Assembly: GCF_006385555.1 (NCBI RefSeq)
Contig: NZ_CP041036.1
Coordinates: 2,976,001-3,040,000 of the forward strand
Reading direction: 5' to 3'
Origin: Shewanella polaris
Lineage (GTDB): Bacteria > Pseudomonadota > Gammaproteobacteria > Enterobacterales > Shewanellaceae
Length of the DNA stretch: 64,000 nucleotides
How positions within the stretch are numbered: position 1 is the first letter of the stretch; each line of letters opens with the position of its first letter. The notes below the pieces were generated by a model that saw only the letters and a list, made by a program, of their open reading frames with translations, had not been told where the DNA came from and did not search any database. Of the stretch, positions 38,148 to 47,731 are shown in pieces. A program made the position numbers and the translations under genes.

Positions 38148-40784
38148 ATGATTAACCCTCTTTGGGCATTTATGTCTATTTGTTATAAACATAAACTGAA
38201 TAAAACGCATGCTGCATTACTGGCGATCAGCTTATTCAGTGTCACTCCTAGCGCATTTGCCTCACACCCGAATATCACCCCAGAAATGCTGCATGCATTA
38301 ACAACATTGCCAGACAGCGAAAAACTGCGTATTGGCGATCGGATCAGTAATGTTGAAGATGAGATTAATCGTTTATTACCACAGCTCACACTGGCTGAAA
38401 AAGTATCCTTGGTGCATGCTGCAGGTAAATTTCATATCCCTGCCATTGAGCGCTTAGGCATACATGAAATGTGGATGTCAGATGGCCCCCACGGAGTACG
38501 TTACGAAATTGAACGTGATTCTTGGGCACCCGCAGGCTGGACTAACGATTATTCGACCTACTTGCCACCACTAACTGCCGTTGCGGCAAGTTGGGACCCT
38601 AATATGGCGAGCCTACACGGTAATGTATTAGGTGCAGAAGCACGTCATCGCAATAAGGACCTTATTCTTGGCCCAGGGGTTAACCTCGCAAGATTGCCAT
38701 TGTATGGGCGTAACTTTGAATACATGGGTGAAGACCCTTTTTTAGCCGCCAGTTTAGTGGTGCCAGAAGTATTAGCGATTCAAGCTAATGATGTAGGAGC
38801 AACAGTAAAACATTACGCCTTAAACACTCAGGAACTCAACCGTACTGGGGTAAACGCTAAACCGGATGAACGCACCTTGCGCGAAGTGTATTTACCCGCC
38901 TTTGAGGCGGCAGTAAAACAAGCCAATGTGCATGCCATTATGGGCGCATATAACGAGTTTCGTGGCACCAATGCCAACCAAAGCGCTCACCTAGTCAATA
39001 CAATATTAAAAGGTGAATGGGGTTATCAAGGCGTGTTATTAACCGACTGGAATGTCGACATCAATACCTATGATGCCGCAATGAATGGCCTTGATATTGA
39101 AATGGGTACCGATGTCGCTGATTTCGACGATTACTTTTTAGCTAAACCATTATTGGACATGATTAACGCAGGCAAAGTACCCGTGGCGGTTTTAGATGAC
39201 AAAGTCCGCCGTATTTTAAGGGTACAACTCAGTATCGGCATGATGGATAAACAGCGCTTATCGGGTCAGCGTAACACTCAAGCACATCGTAATGATGCCA
39301 AAACCATTGCCGCTAACGGTATCGTGCTATTAAAAAATGACACTAATACTCTGCCGCTTAATCCGAATAAACTCAAACGGGTACTGGTGTTAGGCCCTAA
39401 TACCGATAAGCGACATGGTTTTGGTGGTGGCTCATCTGAAGTCAAAGCTTTATATGAAATTAGCCCGCTTGATGGTTTAAAAGCCAAACTAGGTGACAAA
39501 GTCGATATTACTTTTATGCGCCCAGCCAGCAGCGACTTTATGCCTATTCCGAATGACTATCTCACCACTCGCCATTGGACAGGCACACCGTCTTGGCAAA
39601 TTAACTATTACCGAGACAATGAAATGAAGCAGCTGGCCAGCGAATCATGGATCGCCGATCCGCAATTTGATGCCAAAGGAAAAAGCCAATTTATTGAAAT
39701 TAAAGCAAGCCTTAAACCTATCGAAACAGGCAGCCACAGCTTTAATATTAAAGCAGATGGCAAAGTAGCGTTATACATTAATGACAAACCACTGCTCAAT
39801 ACAACCTCAGCAAATTCGGAAAAAGTGATAACTAACACAGTCAAGTTAACCGCGGGCGAAACCTATGCGATTAGCTTACGCTACCAAGGCGACAAACAAG
39901 CCACATTAGGCTGGGAAACACCCAACAGCTTATACAATAGTGAACAAGAGTATTTAGCCGCTGCAAAAAAAGCAGACGCTGTCATTTATTTTGGTGGCTT
40001 AAGCCATGCTGACGATCGTGAATCGATTGACCGCCCAAACATGACCTTACCCGGCCAGCAAGACGAAGTGATAACTAAACTGCTTAACGTCAACCCAAAC
40101 ACAATAGTGTTTTTGATTGGTGGTTCAGCGGTTGAAATGCCGTGGGCTGAAACGGCCAACACCATAGCTTGGGGTTGGTATGGTGGTATGGAAGCCGGTA
40201 ATGCTTATGCAGACATGTTATTTGGCGATACCAATCCAAGTGGTAAAATGCCAATAACCTTACCGAAAAAGCTCACCGATACAGCACCTATAGCTTTAAA
40301 TGACTATAACGAAACCGAGTCGTTGTATTCTGAGGGGGTATTTATTGGTTACCGCTGGTTTGAGCAACAACAAATTAAACCTTTGTTTGCCTTCGGCCAT
40401 GGCTTGTCTTACAGCCAGTTCAGTTACCAAAACATCAAGCTATCAAGTGCGAGTATTGCTGGCGATGACACTATGACAGTCAAGGTAGATATTACCAACA
40501 CCAGTAAAGTGGATGGCGCTGAAGTAGTGCAGTTGTATTTACACGATGCCAAAGCCAGTGTTCCGCGCCCCACTAAAGAACTAAAAGGTTTTGATAAACT
40601 CTGGTTAAAAGCCGGCGAAACGAAAACCGCTAGCTTTACCCTCACTCAACGTGATTTATCATTCTGGGACGTTAACACTAATGATTGGTTGGCAGAATCT
40701 GGCGAGTTTAAAGTAATGATTGGCGCATCGGTTGCCGATATTCGCTTACGCAAAACTTTTGACTATCAGAATAAGGCTAAATAA
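38148..40784 (+). CDS. Exported GH3 beta-glucosidase with PA14 domain
   Basis: A family 3 glycoside hydrolase of 878 residues. The N-terminus carries a hydrophobic export signal ending near AFASHPN, so it acts in the periplasm or outside. The GH3 domain shows SDGPHGVRYE, the KHYALNTQE motif and the nucleophile aspartate in LLTDWNVD. A PA14-type carbohydrate-binding domain is inserted in the second domain (~480-600, GSHSFNIKADGKVALYIND), and a fibronectin III-like domain closes the protein (VDGAEVVQLYLHD). The ATG after AAGGA is chosen; the frame continues 23 codons upstream inside the previous gene. Confidence 0.92.
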   Translation: MINPLWAFMSICYKHKLNKTHAALLAISLFSVTPSAFASHPNITPEMLHALTTLPDSEKLRIGDRISNVEDEINRLLPQLTLAEKVSLVHAAGKFHIPAIERLGIHEMWMSDGPHGVRYEIERDSWAPAGWTNDYSTYLPPLTAVAASWDPNMASLHGNVLGAEARHRNKDLILGPGVNLARLPLYGRNFEYMGEDPFLAASLVVPEVLAIQANDVGATVKHYALNTQELNRTGVNAKPDERTLREVYLPAFEAAVKQANVHAIMGAYNEFRGTNANQSAHLVNTILKGEWGYQGVLLTDWNVDINTYDAAMNGLDIEMGTDVADFDDYFLAKPLLDMINAGKVPVAVLDDKVRRILRVQLSIGMMDKQRLSGQRNTQAHRNDAKTIAANGIVLLKNDTNTLPLNPNKLKRVLVLGPNTDKRHGFGGGSSEVKALYEISPLDGLKAKLGDKVDITFMRPASSDFMPIPNDYLTTRHWTGTPSWQINYYRDNEMKQLASESWIADPQFDAKGKSQFIEIKASLKPIETGSHSFNIKADGKVALYINDKPLLNTTSANSEKVITNTVKLTAGETYAISLRYQGDKQATLGWETPNSLYNSEQEYLAAAKKADAVIYFGGLSHADDRESIDRPNMTLPGQQDEVITKLLNVNPNTIVFLIGGSAVEMPWAETANTIAWGWYGGMEAGNAYADMLFGDTNPSGKMPITLPKKLTDTAPIALNDYNETESLYSEGVFIGYRWFEQQQIKPLFAFGHGLSYSQFSYQNIKLSSASIAGDDTMTVKVDITNTSKVDGAEVVQLYLHDAKASVPRPTKELKGFDKLWLKAGETKTASFTLTQRDLSFWDVNTNDWLAESGEFKVMIGASVADIRLRKTFDYQNKAK

Positions 40785-40819
40785 TAGCTTGTGACTTGCT
40801 AGCATTCTTTATGGACAAT

Positions 40820-40858
40820 AAGTTTACTTGCATTAAGTTTACTTGCATTAAGTTTACT
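40820..40858. repeat. Short tandem repeat, 15-base unit
   Basis: AAGTTTACTTGCATT occurs twice in full and once in part (nine bases). It lies just after the GH3 gene in non-coding sequence. Confidence 0.8.
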
Positions 40859-40890
40859 GACGATAAGTCTGCTTTATACACCAGCAAAAA

Positions 40891-40924
40891 GGCAGGACAC
40901 AGCTTTATGTACCCGTGTTCTGCC
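40891..40924 (-). terminator. Terminator after the DTW gene
   Basis: Stem GGCAGGACAC/GTGTTCTGCC (one G-T pair) with a 14-base loop. On the minus strand it is followed by CTTTTTG, so it serves the DTW gene. The upstream GH3 gene may also end here. Confidence 0.65.
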
Positions 40925-40987
40925 AATATATTCTACCTGTGTAACGTAAACATTGTGGTGCAGGTACTCGCCAATCTCAACTAAACA

Positions 40988-41455
40988 TTAATCTTCAATA
41001 AATGCCATTAGCTGATCGGTTAGTTGTTTCGCCAACACAGGCTCACCAGCATTTTTCAGCAGCAAAGCAACACATTCTGCGGTGCATAAACCGCCTTCTA
41101 TCTGATTACGCCGTAATGGATAAATCGAAGCCTGAGAAGCTTGTAATGCAACGCGAGGCAAGGTCTTAAGATAAGGGCTTTGATTAAACATCTTGCGCGC
41201 TTCTTGCCACGTCGCATCGATAAGCACTAAATACTCTGCAGATGCTGACGATACAGTAGTCTCTATCACAGCCTCATCGCTTGGAAATACCAACCCTACC
41301 TTACCTGCTGCGATCAAACTCAATAAGGCTGCATCAGGTTGTTTACGGTGCCATTCAACCACTCGGGCTCGTTCACCTAATACCTTAGACACCAACTGCC
41401 CAGTATTATTGGCTCGCAACACTTCGCGAGTATGGGTTAACAAAATAATATTCAC
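40988..41455 (-). CDS. DTW-domain protein (tRNA-uridine aminocarboxypropyltransferase family)
   Basis: A 155-residue DTW-domain protein. The family signature is DATWQEARKM (the DxTW motif), preceded by LLTHTREVLRANNTGQLV and FPSDEA, and followed by PLRRNQIEGGLCTAE. Members transfer the 3-amino-3-carboxypropyl group of S-adenosylmethionine to uridine in tRNA. This is the short type without the N-terminal zinc cysteines of E. coli TapT. A GTG start is chosen because the family begins at this point and AGG is well placed; an ATG 24 codons earlier adds a non-homologous tail. Confidence 0.8.
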   Translation of the reverse strand: MNIILLTHTREVLRANNTGQLVSKVLGERARVVEWHRKQPDAALLSLIAAGKVGLVFPSDEAVIETTVSSASAEYLVLIDATWQEARKMFNQSPYLKTLPRVALQASQASIYPLRRNQIEGGLCTAECVALLLKNAGEPVLAKQLTDQLMAFIED

Positions 41456-41663
41456 AATAATACCTAACCGAATGAATGCTTTATCTGCATAATGTAACAC
41501 AGCGATGCTAAAATCATAAAACAGCAACTATGCCAACATGATAAAAATATACCCTAATAGAATTACGTTATTCTTTGCAGTACATTTGCACCATCAATTT
41601 AAGCTATAATCGCCAAAATCTATTTTGTGTCACACGTCCTTTAATCCGAGTTGAAATCAGCTA

Positions 41664-42278
41664 ATGATATTCCAGCAAGTTATCGCGTTATTTTTTGCCA
41701 TGTTTATTTTAGCTATAGTGCCTGGCCCCGCAGTATTTGCGGTCGTATCAAGATCACTGTCAAATGGATTTAGTCACGGCGCAGCAATAACGTTTGGCGT
41801 ATTGCTTGGTGATTTTCTCTATATATTGTTAGCACTGTTTGGCTTATCCACTATAGCTAACGCCATAGGGCCAGCATTCGAATTGATAAAATACGCCAGT
41901 GCGTTGTATTTATGTTGGCTTGGATTCAGCATGCTGCGCGCAACGGCTAAAGGCGCTAAATTAACAACGACACTGAGAGTGAGTCAGTTTAAAAACATCA
42001 TCACAGGTAGCTTTATCGCCCTAAGCAACCCTAAAGCATTGATATTTTATGTCAGCTTTTTTCCTGCTTTTGTACCGATGAATCACGTCAGCTTTACCGA
42101 CGTTATCCTAATACTCACTATTGCAACCTGCGCTTTTGGTTCTGTAAACCTCGCTTACGCTTACCTCGCATCGGGTGCTAAACGACTCTTTATCTCACCC
42201 AATTTTACAACCATAATGAATCGTATAGCAGGCTCTATCATGCTGCTTTCAGGCATTTTAGTTGCTATTACGATATAG
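41664..42278 (+). CDS. LysE/RhtB family amino acid exporter
   Basis: Inner-membrane exporter of 204 residues with five to six helices. Family features are AIVPGPAVFAVVSRSLSNGF near the N-terminus and the SQFKNIITGSFIALSNPKALIFYVSFFPAF segment. Substrate is probably an amino acid such as threonine or homoserine lactone; this cannot be resolved. It is divergent from the DTW gene and nine bases upstream of the flavin oxidoreductase. Confidence 0.9.
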   Translation: MIFQQVIALFFAMFILAIVPGPAVFAVVSRSLSNGFSHGAAITFGVLLGDFLYILLALFGLSTIANAIGPAFELIKYASALYLCWLGFSMLRATAKGAKLTTTLRVSQFKNIITGSFIALSNPKALIFYVSFFPAFVPMNHVSFTDVILILTIATCAFGSVNLAYAYLASGAKRLFISPNFTTIMNRIAGSIMLLSGILVAITI

Positions 42279-42286
42279 GATTATCA

Positions 42287-43291
42287 ATGACCGCGTTACG
42301 CTTTACCCCATTAACCTTAACAAGTGGATTAACCTTAAAAAACCGTGTTGTGGTACCACCAATGGCATCACAAACGGCTGACAGTAATGGTTTAGCTACC
42401 GAACAAACCTTTAGCCATTATCAAAACTTAGCCCAGTCTGGCGCGGGCCTAGTAATGGTAGAGTACAGCCATGTCAATCTTGCTGGTCGCAGCGAAGCGA
42501 ATCAACTGGGTGCACATGATGACGCGTGTTTACCCGGACTAAGCAACATTGCCAAGTTATTACATCAAATGGATGTTAAAACAGGCTTACAGATAACCCA
42601 TTGTGGCGGTAAAGACAGTGCCGGTATTAGCACCGATATAATGGGCCCTTCTGGCATAACCGTGCCAGCATACGATCGGGTATTACCCACCCCCCGCGCC
42701 ATGACATTGGAGGATATCGCGACTTGGCAACAAGACTTTGTTAATGGCGCTATTCGAGCGGATAAAGCTGGTTTTGATTTAGTCGAAATCCATTGTGCCC
42801 ATGGTTACGGCATCAATCAGTGGTTATCGCCGCTGACCAATCAACGCCAAGACCAATATGGCGGCAGTATTGAAAATCGCGCCAGAATATTGCTAGAAAT
42901 TGTGAGCAAAATAAAACAAGCCACACCAAGATTGGCAATAATGACCCGCATTCCTGGTCAAGATGGTTATCCCGGAGGGTTATCTCATGCCGATATGGGT
43001 CAAGTTAGCCTGTGGTTAGTTGCTGCAGGTGTTGAAATACTCAATGTATCTTCAGGTATTGGCGGTTGGAATCGCCCCAAAGATAAACGCGGCGAAGGCT
43101 TTTTAGTTGAAGATGCAGCACCGTTAACCGGTAAAACCTCTGCCGCGGTCATTGGTGTCGGCGGTATTGAAACAGTGAATTACATTGAAACCATTTTGGC
43201 GACTAAGCAAGTCGATTTAGTGGCAGTAGGCAGGGCTATTTTGGCGGGTCCAAGTGATTTTGCAACCCGATTGATGGCTCAACATAAATAA
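42287..43291 (+). CDS. Old yellow enzyme family NADH:flavin oxidoreductase
   Basis: FMN-dependent ene-reductase of 334 residues, closest in layout to short YqjM-like members. Seen: PLTLTSGLTLKNRVVVPPMAS at the start, GLQITHCGG, the substrate-binding EIHCAHGYGINQWLSP, SIENRARILLEI and the FMN phosphate-binding VIGVGGIET with VAVGRAIL. These enzymes reduce activated double bonds in xenobiotics; the natural substrate is unknown. Likely co-transcribed with the LysE exporter. Confidence 0.88.
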   Translation: MTALRFTPLTLTSGLTLKNRVVVPPMASQTADSNGLATEQTFSHYQNLAQSGAGLVMVEYSHVNLAGRSEANQLGAHDDACLPGLSNIAKLLHQMDVKTGLQITHCGGKDSAGISTDIMGPSGITVPAYDRVLPTPRAMTLEDIATWQQDFVNGAIRADKAGFDLVEIHCAHGYGINQWLSPLTNQRQDQYGGSIENRARILLEIVSKIKQATPRLAIMTRIPGQDGYPGGLSHADMGQVSLWLVAAGVEILNVSSGIGGWNRPKDKRGEGFLVEDAAPLTGKTSAAVIGVGGIETVNYIETILATKQVDLVAVGRAILAGPSDFATRLMAQHK

Positions 43292-43371
43292 TGCAGTAAC
43301 ATCAGCAATGGCTCGCGCTAAATGATGCTCTAGAGCCTAAATCTAATCTTAATTGCTAAGTATTAAGTACT

Positions 43372-43409
43372 AAAAAGCCCCTCAATAACACGTTATTGAG
43401 GGGCTTTTT
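43372..43409. terminator. Bidirectional terminator between the flavin oxidoreductase gene and opgH
   Basis: A perfect 18-base stem starting AAAAAGCCCCTCAATAAC with a two-base loop lies between two convergent genes, with A- and T-runs at the base. Confidence 0.9.
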
Positions 43410-43439
43410 AGTAAGTGTTACAAAGACGAGTGATAGAAA

Positions 43440-45578
43440 TTAGTTACCGATTGTTTTCAATTTCTGTAGATAATCCGCTTTGCTTAATAATGCTATCACC
43501 TCTGCCGGTTCTAACCATGATTCTAATTGCAATAAGCTTTCAGCATGATTCAATTTCCACTCAGCAATGATTCTCGGGGCATAAAATGTCGGTTTCTGTT
43601 CGCCTAAGTCAGGTAACTGAGCAAGATGCCATTTAAATAATATAGGATTATTTATCAGTCGACTAAACGGATGTATGTGCTGTAAATGGGGCAAATTAGC
43701 TAGATTCTTTTTCAATTCCACCAAAATCTTAACTGGATTCTTTTCTTCAGGCGCTCGCAGTAATCCAATGGTTTTAATCCATTTAGTTCGCCTCGCGCCA
43801 CCACTTAGCCATGACAAAGGGATCGATAACATCAACCCTATCGTAATCGGTAGTAACCAGTAAAATAGTTCTTTGCTCAGCAGCAGTGCGGTCAATGCAA
43901 GCATAACGCCAAACACAGTGTGACCTGCATGAGCACGCACAACTGATATCCAGCTCAATGCACCATCATCTCTAGATTGCGGCATCCAGCCACTGTCTTT
44001 TCCTCGAAATATAGACAACACCACGCCAAATTGAGAAACCATCAGAATAGGCGCATATAGACCTGACATCACCATTTCCAACAACGTACTCAGCGTTAAC
44101 AATATTGGCCCGCCAAATCGTAAACAACGAGGAATATTAATCAAGGCAGCAAACCACCCAAACGCTTTAGGTGCGAGAACAATTGCCATTGAGACGATAA
44201 ACAGACTTAACGCACGCTCAGAATCAAATACTGGCCATGTTGGGAACAGCGATGGATTGGCAAAATACTCCGGACGAATAAAAGCCGCCTGCACGGCAAT
44301 CGCAAGCCCTACCATAATCAAGGCTAACCAAAAAATTGCACTCAGGTAAGACATCACCCCAGACAATAGATGTAATCGAGTCGGTAACACAAAACCGCGA
44401 GCAAACATAAATGCTGAATGCTGTAAATTACCCTGGCACCATCGACGGTCACGGATCATCACATCAATTAACGACGGTGGAGCTTCTTCAAATGAAGCCT
44501 CAATATCAGTATCAAAACGTACTCCCCACCCTGCACGACGCAGCAACGCCGCTTCTATAAAATCATGACTTAATACATGGCCGCCAAAAGGTGCTTTACC
44601 GGACAGAATAGGCAGATGACATGACTCAGCAAATGCTTTGGTGCGAATAATGGCATTATGGCCCCAAAAATTTGAGGACAAACCATGCCAAGCCGACAAA
44701 CCCTCGGCATAAATAGGACCGAAGCATTGATTGGCAAACTGTTGCAAACGGCTGTAAAGCGTATTGGCAAACACCAGTGTCGGTAAGGTTTGAATAAGAC
44801 CGACGCCAGGTGCGCCAGCTAAACGACGTGATAATGTCACCATCGACTTTGCGCTCATTATGCTGTCAGCATCAAGCACTATCATGGCATCATAATCCCC
44901 TCCCCAGCGTTGAACCCAGTCGCCGATATTCCCAGCTTTACGTTCACTATTTTGATGACGTCGACGATAATAAACCGGACAGCCATACTGATTTTTATTG
45001 ATCAACTCAAAGAAAGTATGCTCCTCAGCAATCCATGCATCAGCTCGATTAGTGTCACTGAGAATAAAAAAAGCATATTTTCCAGGTGCTGTAGCAATGA
45101 GATCCGCACTCATAGCCTCTATGGTGGCCCTGATACGAAGCGGGTCTTCATTATAAATGGGTAGCAATATAGCCGTTCTGAAGCTTGGTTCTATCTCGTT
45201 CTCTTTAATTAGACGCGGTTTGAGATGTAACAGAAAGCCCAATAAAGCTTGTGAAAAAGCAAAAGCAACCCAGAGAAAGTTAATGCTAAACAACACTAAA
45301 AAGACCATCTGTAAACTGGTAATTGCATTGGTATTAAGCACCAAATACATTTCTCTTATGCCATAAGTCGATAAACCCGCGGTGACCATAAACACAAATA
45401 ACCGTGCAACAAATGTTCGAAGCGTAAACCACACAGTTTGTTGACTCGGATTCAACCTGTGGCCCGGCTCAGAAACCTCATGACGAGACATAACCAATGG
45501 CGACTCGTCAGGCAATGCACGTCCGCCATAGTAGGTATTGTTAACTTGAGCAGATCGAGGATTATTGTTTTCTATCAT
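43440..45578 (-). CDS. opgH: Glucans biosynthesis glucosyltransferase H
   Basis: Inner-membrane family 2 glycosyltransferase of 712 residues that builds the linear beta-1,2 backbone of osmoregulated periplasmic glucans from UDP-glucose. Seen: RTAILLPIYNEDPLRI, the DADSIMS aspartates, DFIEAALLRRAGWGVRF and the RRWCQGN motif, with transmembrane helices on both sides. It is shorter than E. coli OpgH (847), mainly at the N-terminus. The ATG overlaps the opgG stop as ATGA, so translation is coupled; an upstream in-frame start would lie within opgG. Confidence 0.93.
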   Translation of the reverse strand: MIENNNPRSAQVNNTYYGGRALPDESPLVMSRHEVSEPGHRLNPSQQTVWFTLRTFVARLFVFMVTAGLSTYGIREMYLVLNTNAITSLQMVFLVLFSINFLWVAFAFSQALLGFLLHLKPRLIKENEIEPSFRTAILLPIYNEDPLRIRATIEAMSADLIATAPGKYAFFILSDTNRADAWIAEEHTFFELINKNQYGCPVYYRRRHQNSERKAGNIGDWVQRWGGDYDAMIVLDADSIMSAKSMVTLSRRLAGAPGVGLIQTLPTLVFANTLYSRLQQFANQCFGPIYAEGLSAWHGLSSNFWGHNAIIRTKAFAESCHLPILSGKAPFGGHVLSHDFIEAALLRRAGWGVRFDTDIEASFEEAPPSLIDVMIRDRRWCQGNLQHSAFMFARGFVLPTRLHLLSGVMSYLSAIFWLALIMVGLAIAVQAAFIRPEYFANPSLFPTWPVFDSERALSLFIVSMAIVLAPKAFGWFAALINIPRCLRFGGPILLTLSTLLEMVMSGLYAPILMVSQFGVVLSIFRGKDSGWMPQSRDDGALSWISVVRAHAGHTVFGVMLALTALLLSKELFYWLLPITIGLMLSIPLSWLSGGARRTKWIKTIGLLRAPEEKNPVKILVELKKNLANLPHLQHIHPFSRLINNPILFKWHLAQLPDLGEQKPTFYAPRIIAEWKLNHAESLLQLESWLEPAEVIALLSKADYLQKLKTIGN

Positions 45579-47149
45579 AAAGGCCAGTCCTCTGCTGTAA
45601 ATCGATACAGCCATGTCATACCAATTGGTTTATCTTTGTTCCTAAGCTGTACACGTAATTCAGCAACATCGGCATCTTGAGGATCAAACGTGATAAAAAC
45701 TCTGGCACCATCAACATTGGGATTAAACTCAATGCGTGATTCCAAAATAGCGCCGCTGCTGATACTGGCATCCACGTGAATATGACTGACATCGTCAGCA
45801 CTAATATGGCTGTAATCGATAACGATTTCGTTTTTATCCGTCGATAACTTACGGCCCCCAGCAGTTCGAACAATCCTGACTTTCCCCTCTGTGTTGGGAA
45901 TATTATCAACCCAAGTCAGTTGGTATGAGTACGCAAATGACTGACCTTTTTTCAAGCCTTGTTCTGGCTTCCAATAGGCAACAATATTGTCATTGGCTTC
46001 AGAATCAGATGGAATTTCAACCAGTTCAACTCTACCTTTACCCCAATCACCAGTTGGTTCAACCCAGGCAGATGGACGAAGATGATAATTTGCTTCAAGA
46101 TCCTGATAATAATCTAATTTTCTATGTGGTTGAATCAGACCAAATCCTTTAGGATTCTCATCCATAAAAGAACTCACTTGTAATCCCCGAGGATTATTGA
46201 GTGGCCGCCAAATTTTCTCACTGTTGCCTTTTTCCATTAACAGTCCTTCAGAGTCATGCACCGCTGGACGGTAATCGGCAGTATCAGCGCGATCTATGCC
46301 ACCATGCATAAACATTGACGTTAACGGTGCCAGCCCCACATTTTTAACATCCTGCCTTGGGAAAAGCATCACATCGACACCCATTCGAGTTGGATCACCG
46401 GGATAAATAGCAAAACGATAGGCACCCGTCACACTTACACTGTCTAGCAACGCATGAACAACAATCGCCTTTTGGTGACTTGATGGTCGTTCAATCCAGA
46501 ACTTTTTAAACAGAGGATATTCTTCGCCTTTAGGATCGGCAACATTGATGGCAAGTCCTCGAGTGGACAAACCATACGCTTGCCCTTTCGATACTCCGCG
46601 AAAATAACTTGCGCCCTGAAATACCAGAAACTCATCCTTATAATCATCGCGATTTATTGGATAATGCAGACGAAATCCAGCATATTTACCGACTTGTTCT
46701 AATATTTTGCCGATGGATTGATTGGGTACTTTGAAAGAGGATTCAGAGAGTTTAACCGGAAATGATTTACCGCTCTCGACCACATCAATGTCAATCAACT
46801 GTTGATAAATATAACCTGGAGCAAATAACTGTATAGAAAAAGGCGTGGGCGCATTGCCCCAAATAGCGGCATGTTGTTGGAAATTAATTTGACGATAGGT
46901 TGAGTAATCTATTTTAGTCAGCGCTTCGGGGGCTTGTTTGGGTTCGATAAAGGGGGTCTGGGACAGTTTATGAGCAACTTCTACGACTGTGTCATGGGAG
47001 AATGGCTTACTATCAGGCTTGGAGATTGGCGTTTCTGCATAAATAACATTTGCCCATGATACTAACAAAAGTAATACAGCAAGATTAACCAAAGCTTTCA
47101 CAGAAAATCTATCATCAACCATTTGTTTAACTGGTGAATTGCAGAACAT
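45575..47149 (-). CDS. opgG: Glucans biosynthesis protein G
   Basis: Periplasmic protein of 524 residues needed for osmoregulated periplasmic glucan branching and release. The signal peptide ends near VIYAETP. Family features: HDTVVEVAHKLSQTPF, the Y-x-x-I-N-F segment (STYRQINFQ), LFAPGYIYQQ and the DTADYRPAVHDSEGLLM region. The start is the ATG with AAGGAA upstream; one nine codons later would also give a signal peptide, and a start 13 codons earlier is unlikely. First gene of opgGH. Confidence 0.93.
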   Translation of the reverse strand: MFCNSPVKQMVDDRFSVKALVNLAVLLLLVSWANVIYAETPISKPDSKPFSHDTVVEVAHKLSQTPFIEPKQAPEALTKIDYSTYRQINFQQHAAIWGNAPTPFSIQLFAPGYIYQQLIDIDVVESGKSFPVKLSESSFKVPNQSIGKILEQVGKYAGFRLHYPINRDDYKDEFLVFQGASYFRGVSKGQAYGLSTRGLAINVADPKGEEYPLFKKFWIERPSSHQKAIVVHALLDSVSVTGAYRFAIYPGDPTRMGVDVMLFPRQDVKNVGLAPLTSMFMHGGIDRADTADYRPAVHDSEGLLMEKGNSEKIWRPLNNPRGLQVSSFMDENPKGFGLIQPHRKLDYYQDLEANYHLRPSAWVEPTGDWGKGRVELVEIPSDSEANDNIVAYWKPEQGLKKGQSFAYSYQLTWVDNIPNTEGKVRIVRTAGGRKLSTDKNEIVIDYSHISADDVSHIHVDASISSGAILESRIEFNPNVDGARVFITFDPQDADVAELRVQLRNKDKPIGMTWLYRFTAEDWPL

Positions 47150-47261
47150 ATCAAAATTCCTTATTGAAAATTCACAAAATAATTTCACAACAAAATGTTA
47201 CAACATCATACTAATGTCTAAATCTAGAAATATGATTTTAATCGAAGATCATTGAGCTCGA

Positions 47262-47480
47262 CTTAACTTCAGATCGGGTTAAGGTGTGGGATAAATTAGT
47301 TAACAATAGAATATTGGGTCTATTTCAAATCAAACTTGTCATTTGTTTTACTAACAAGGCACATTGACATATCAATCTCGAGCCTATGATAAGTTAATGA
47401 AACACTGTTGTAGGACAAAGAGCAGCTTAATGGCAGTATTCCGACAGAAGTGATTTAGTTTACTTAACACTATGAACATC
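47262..47480. mobile_element. Degenerate copy of the MITE found at 16038-16234
   Basis: An end-like sequence TTAACTTCAGATCGGG (47263-47278) is followed about 60 bases later by a stretch (47328-47360) matching the complement of 16140-16170 at nearly every base, including CTTGTCATTTGTTTTACTAA where the other copy has CTTGCCATTTGTTTTACTAA. Similarity fades towards the right, and the far end is not recognisable. The distance from end to shared block matches the intact copy. Confidence 0.6.
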
Positions 47481-47642
47481 ACTCCGATTTTTTCTAAAGA
47501 TCAATGCCAAGTAACTTGAACATAACAGTTGTTCTAGTATTAACAGAAAAATCTAAGAATTTTGAGTAATTTCCCTACTATATGAATAATCTTTAACACT
47601 CCAAACATACTTGGTCGAAATACAAAACCAATATAGAACCAA

Positions 47643-47677
47643 ACACCAACTCAACATATGACATATTGAGTTGGTGT
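47643..47677 (-). terminator. Hairpin after the SNF2 helicase gene
   Basis: A perfect 12-base stem ACACCAACTCAA/TTGAGTTGGTGT with an 11-base loop lies 55 bases after the helicase stop; a short T-run follows on the minus strand. Confidence 0.65.
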
Positions 47678-47731
47678 AGTAAACCTGGAGCGCCAATGTA
47701 CGTTGATTAAAGTAGACGAGATCGCCCAAAG

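Larger units (their letters stand above)
47150..47731. other. Long gap between the SNF2 helicase gene and opgG
   Basis: No gene. It contains the opgG promoter region, a degenerate copy of the small element (47262-47480) and the helicase terminator (47643-47677). The A+T-rich part between 47480 and 47640 shows nothing recognisable. Confidence 0.5.

Noticed and set aside
40796..40984. A 62-codon ORF after the GH3 gene
   Set aside because: It is built largely from the 15-base tandem repeat and a terminator stem, with no ribosome site.
43440..47149. Many short ORFs antisense to opgG and opgH
   Set aside because: Both sense genes are complete with clear motifs; the antisense frames have no supporting features.
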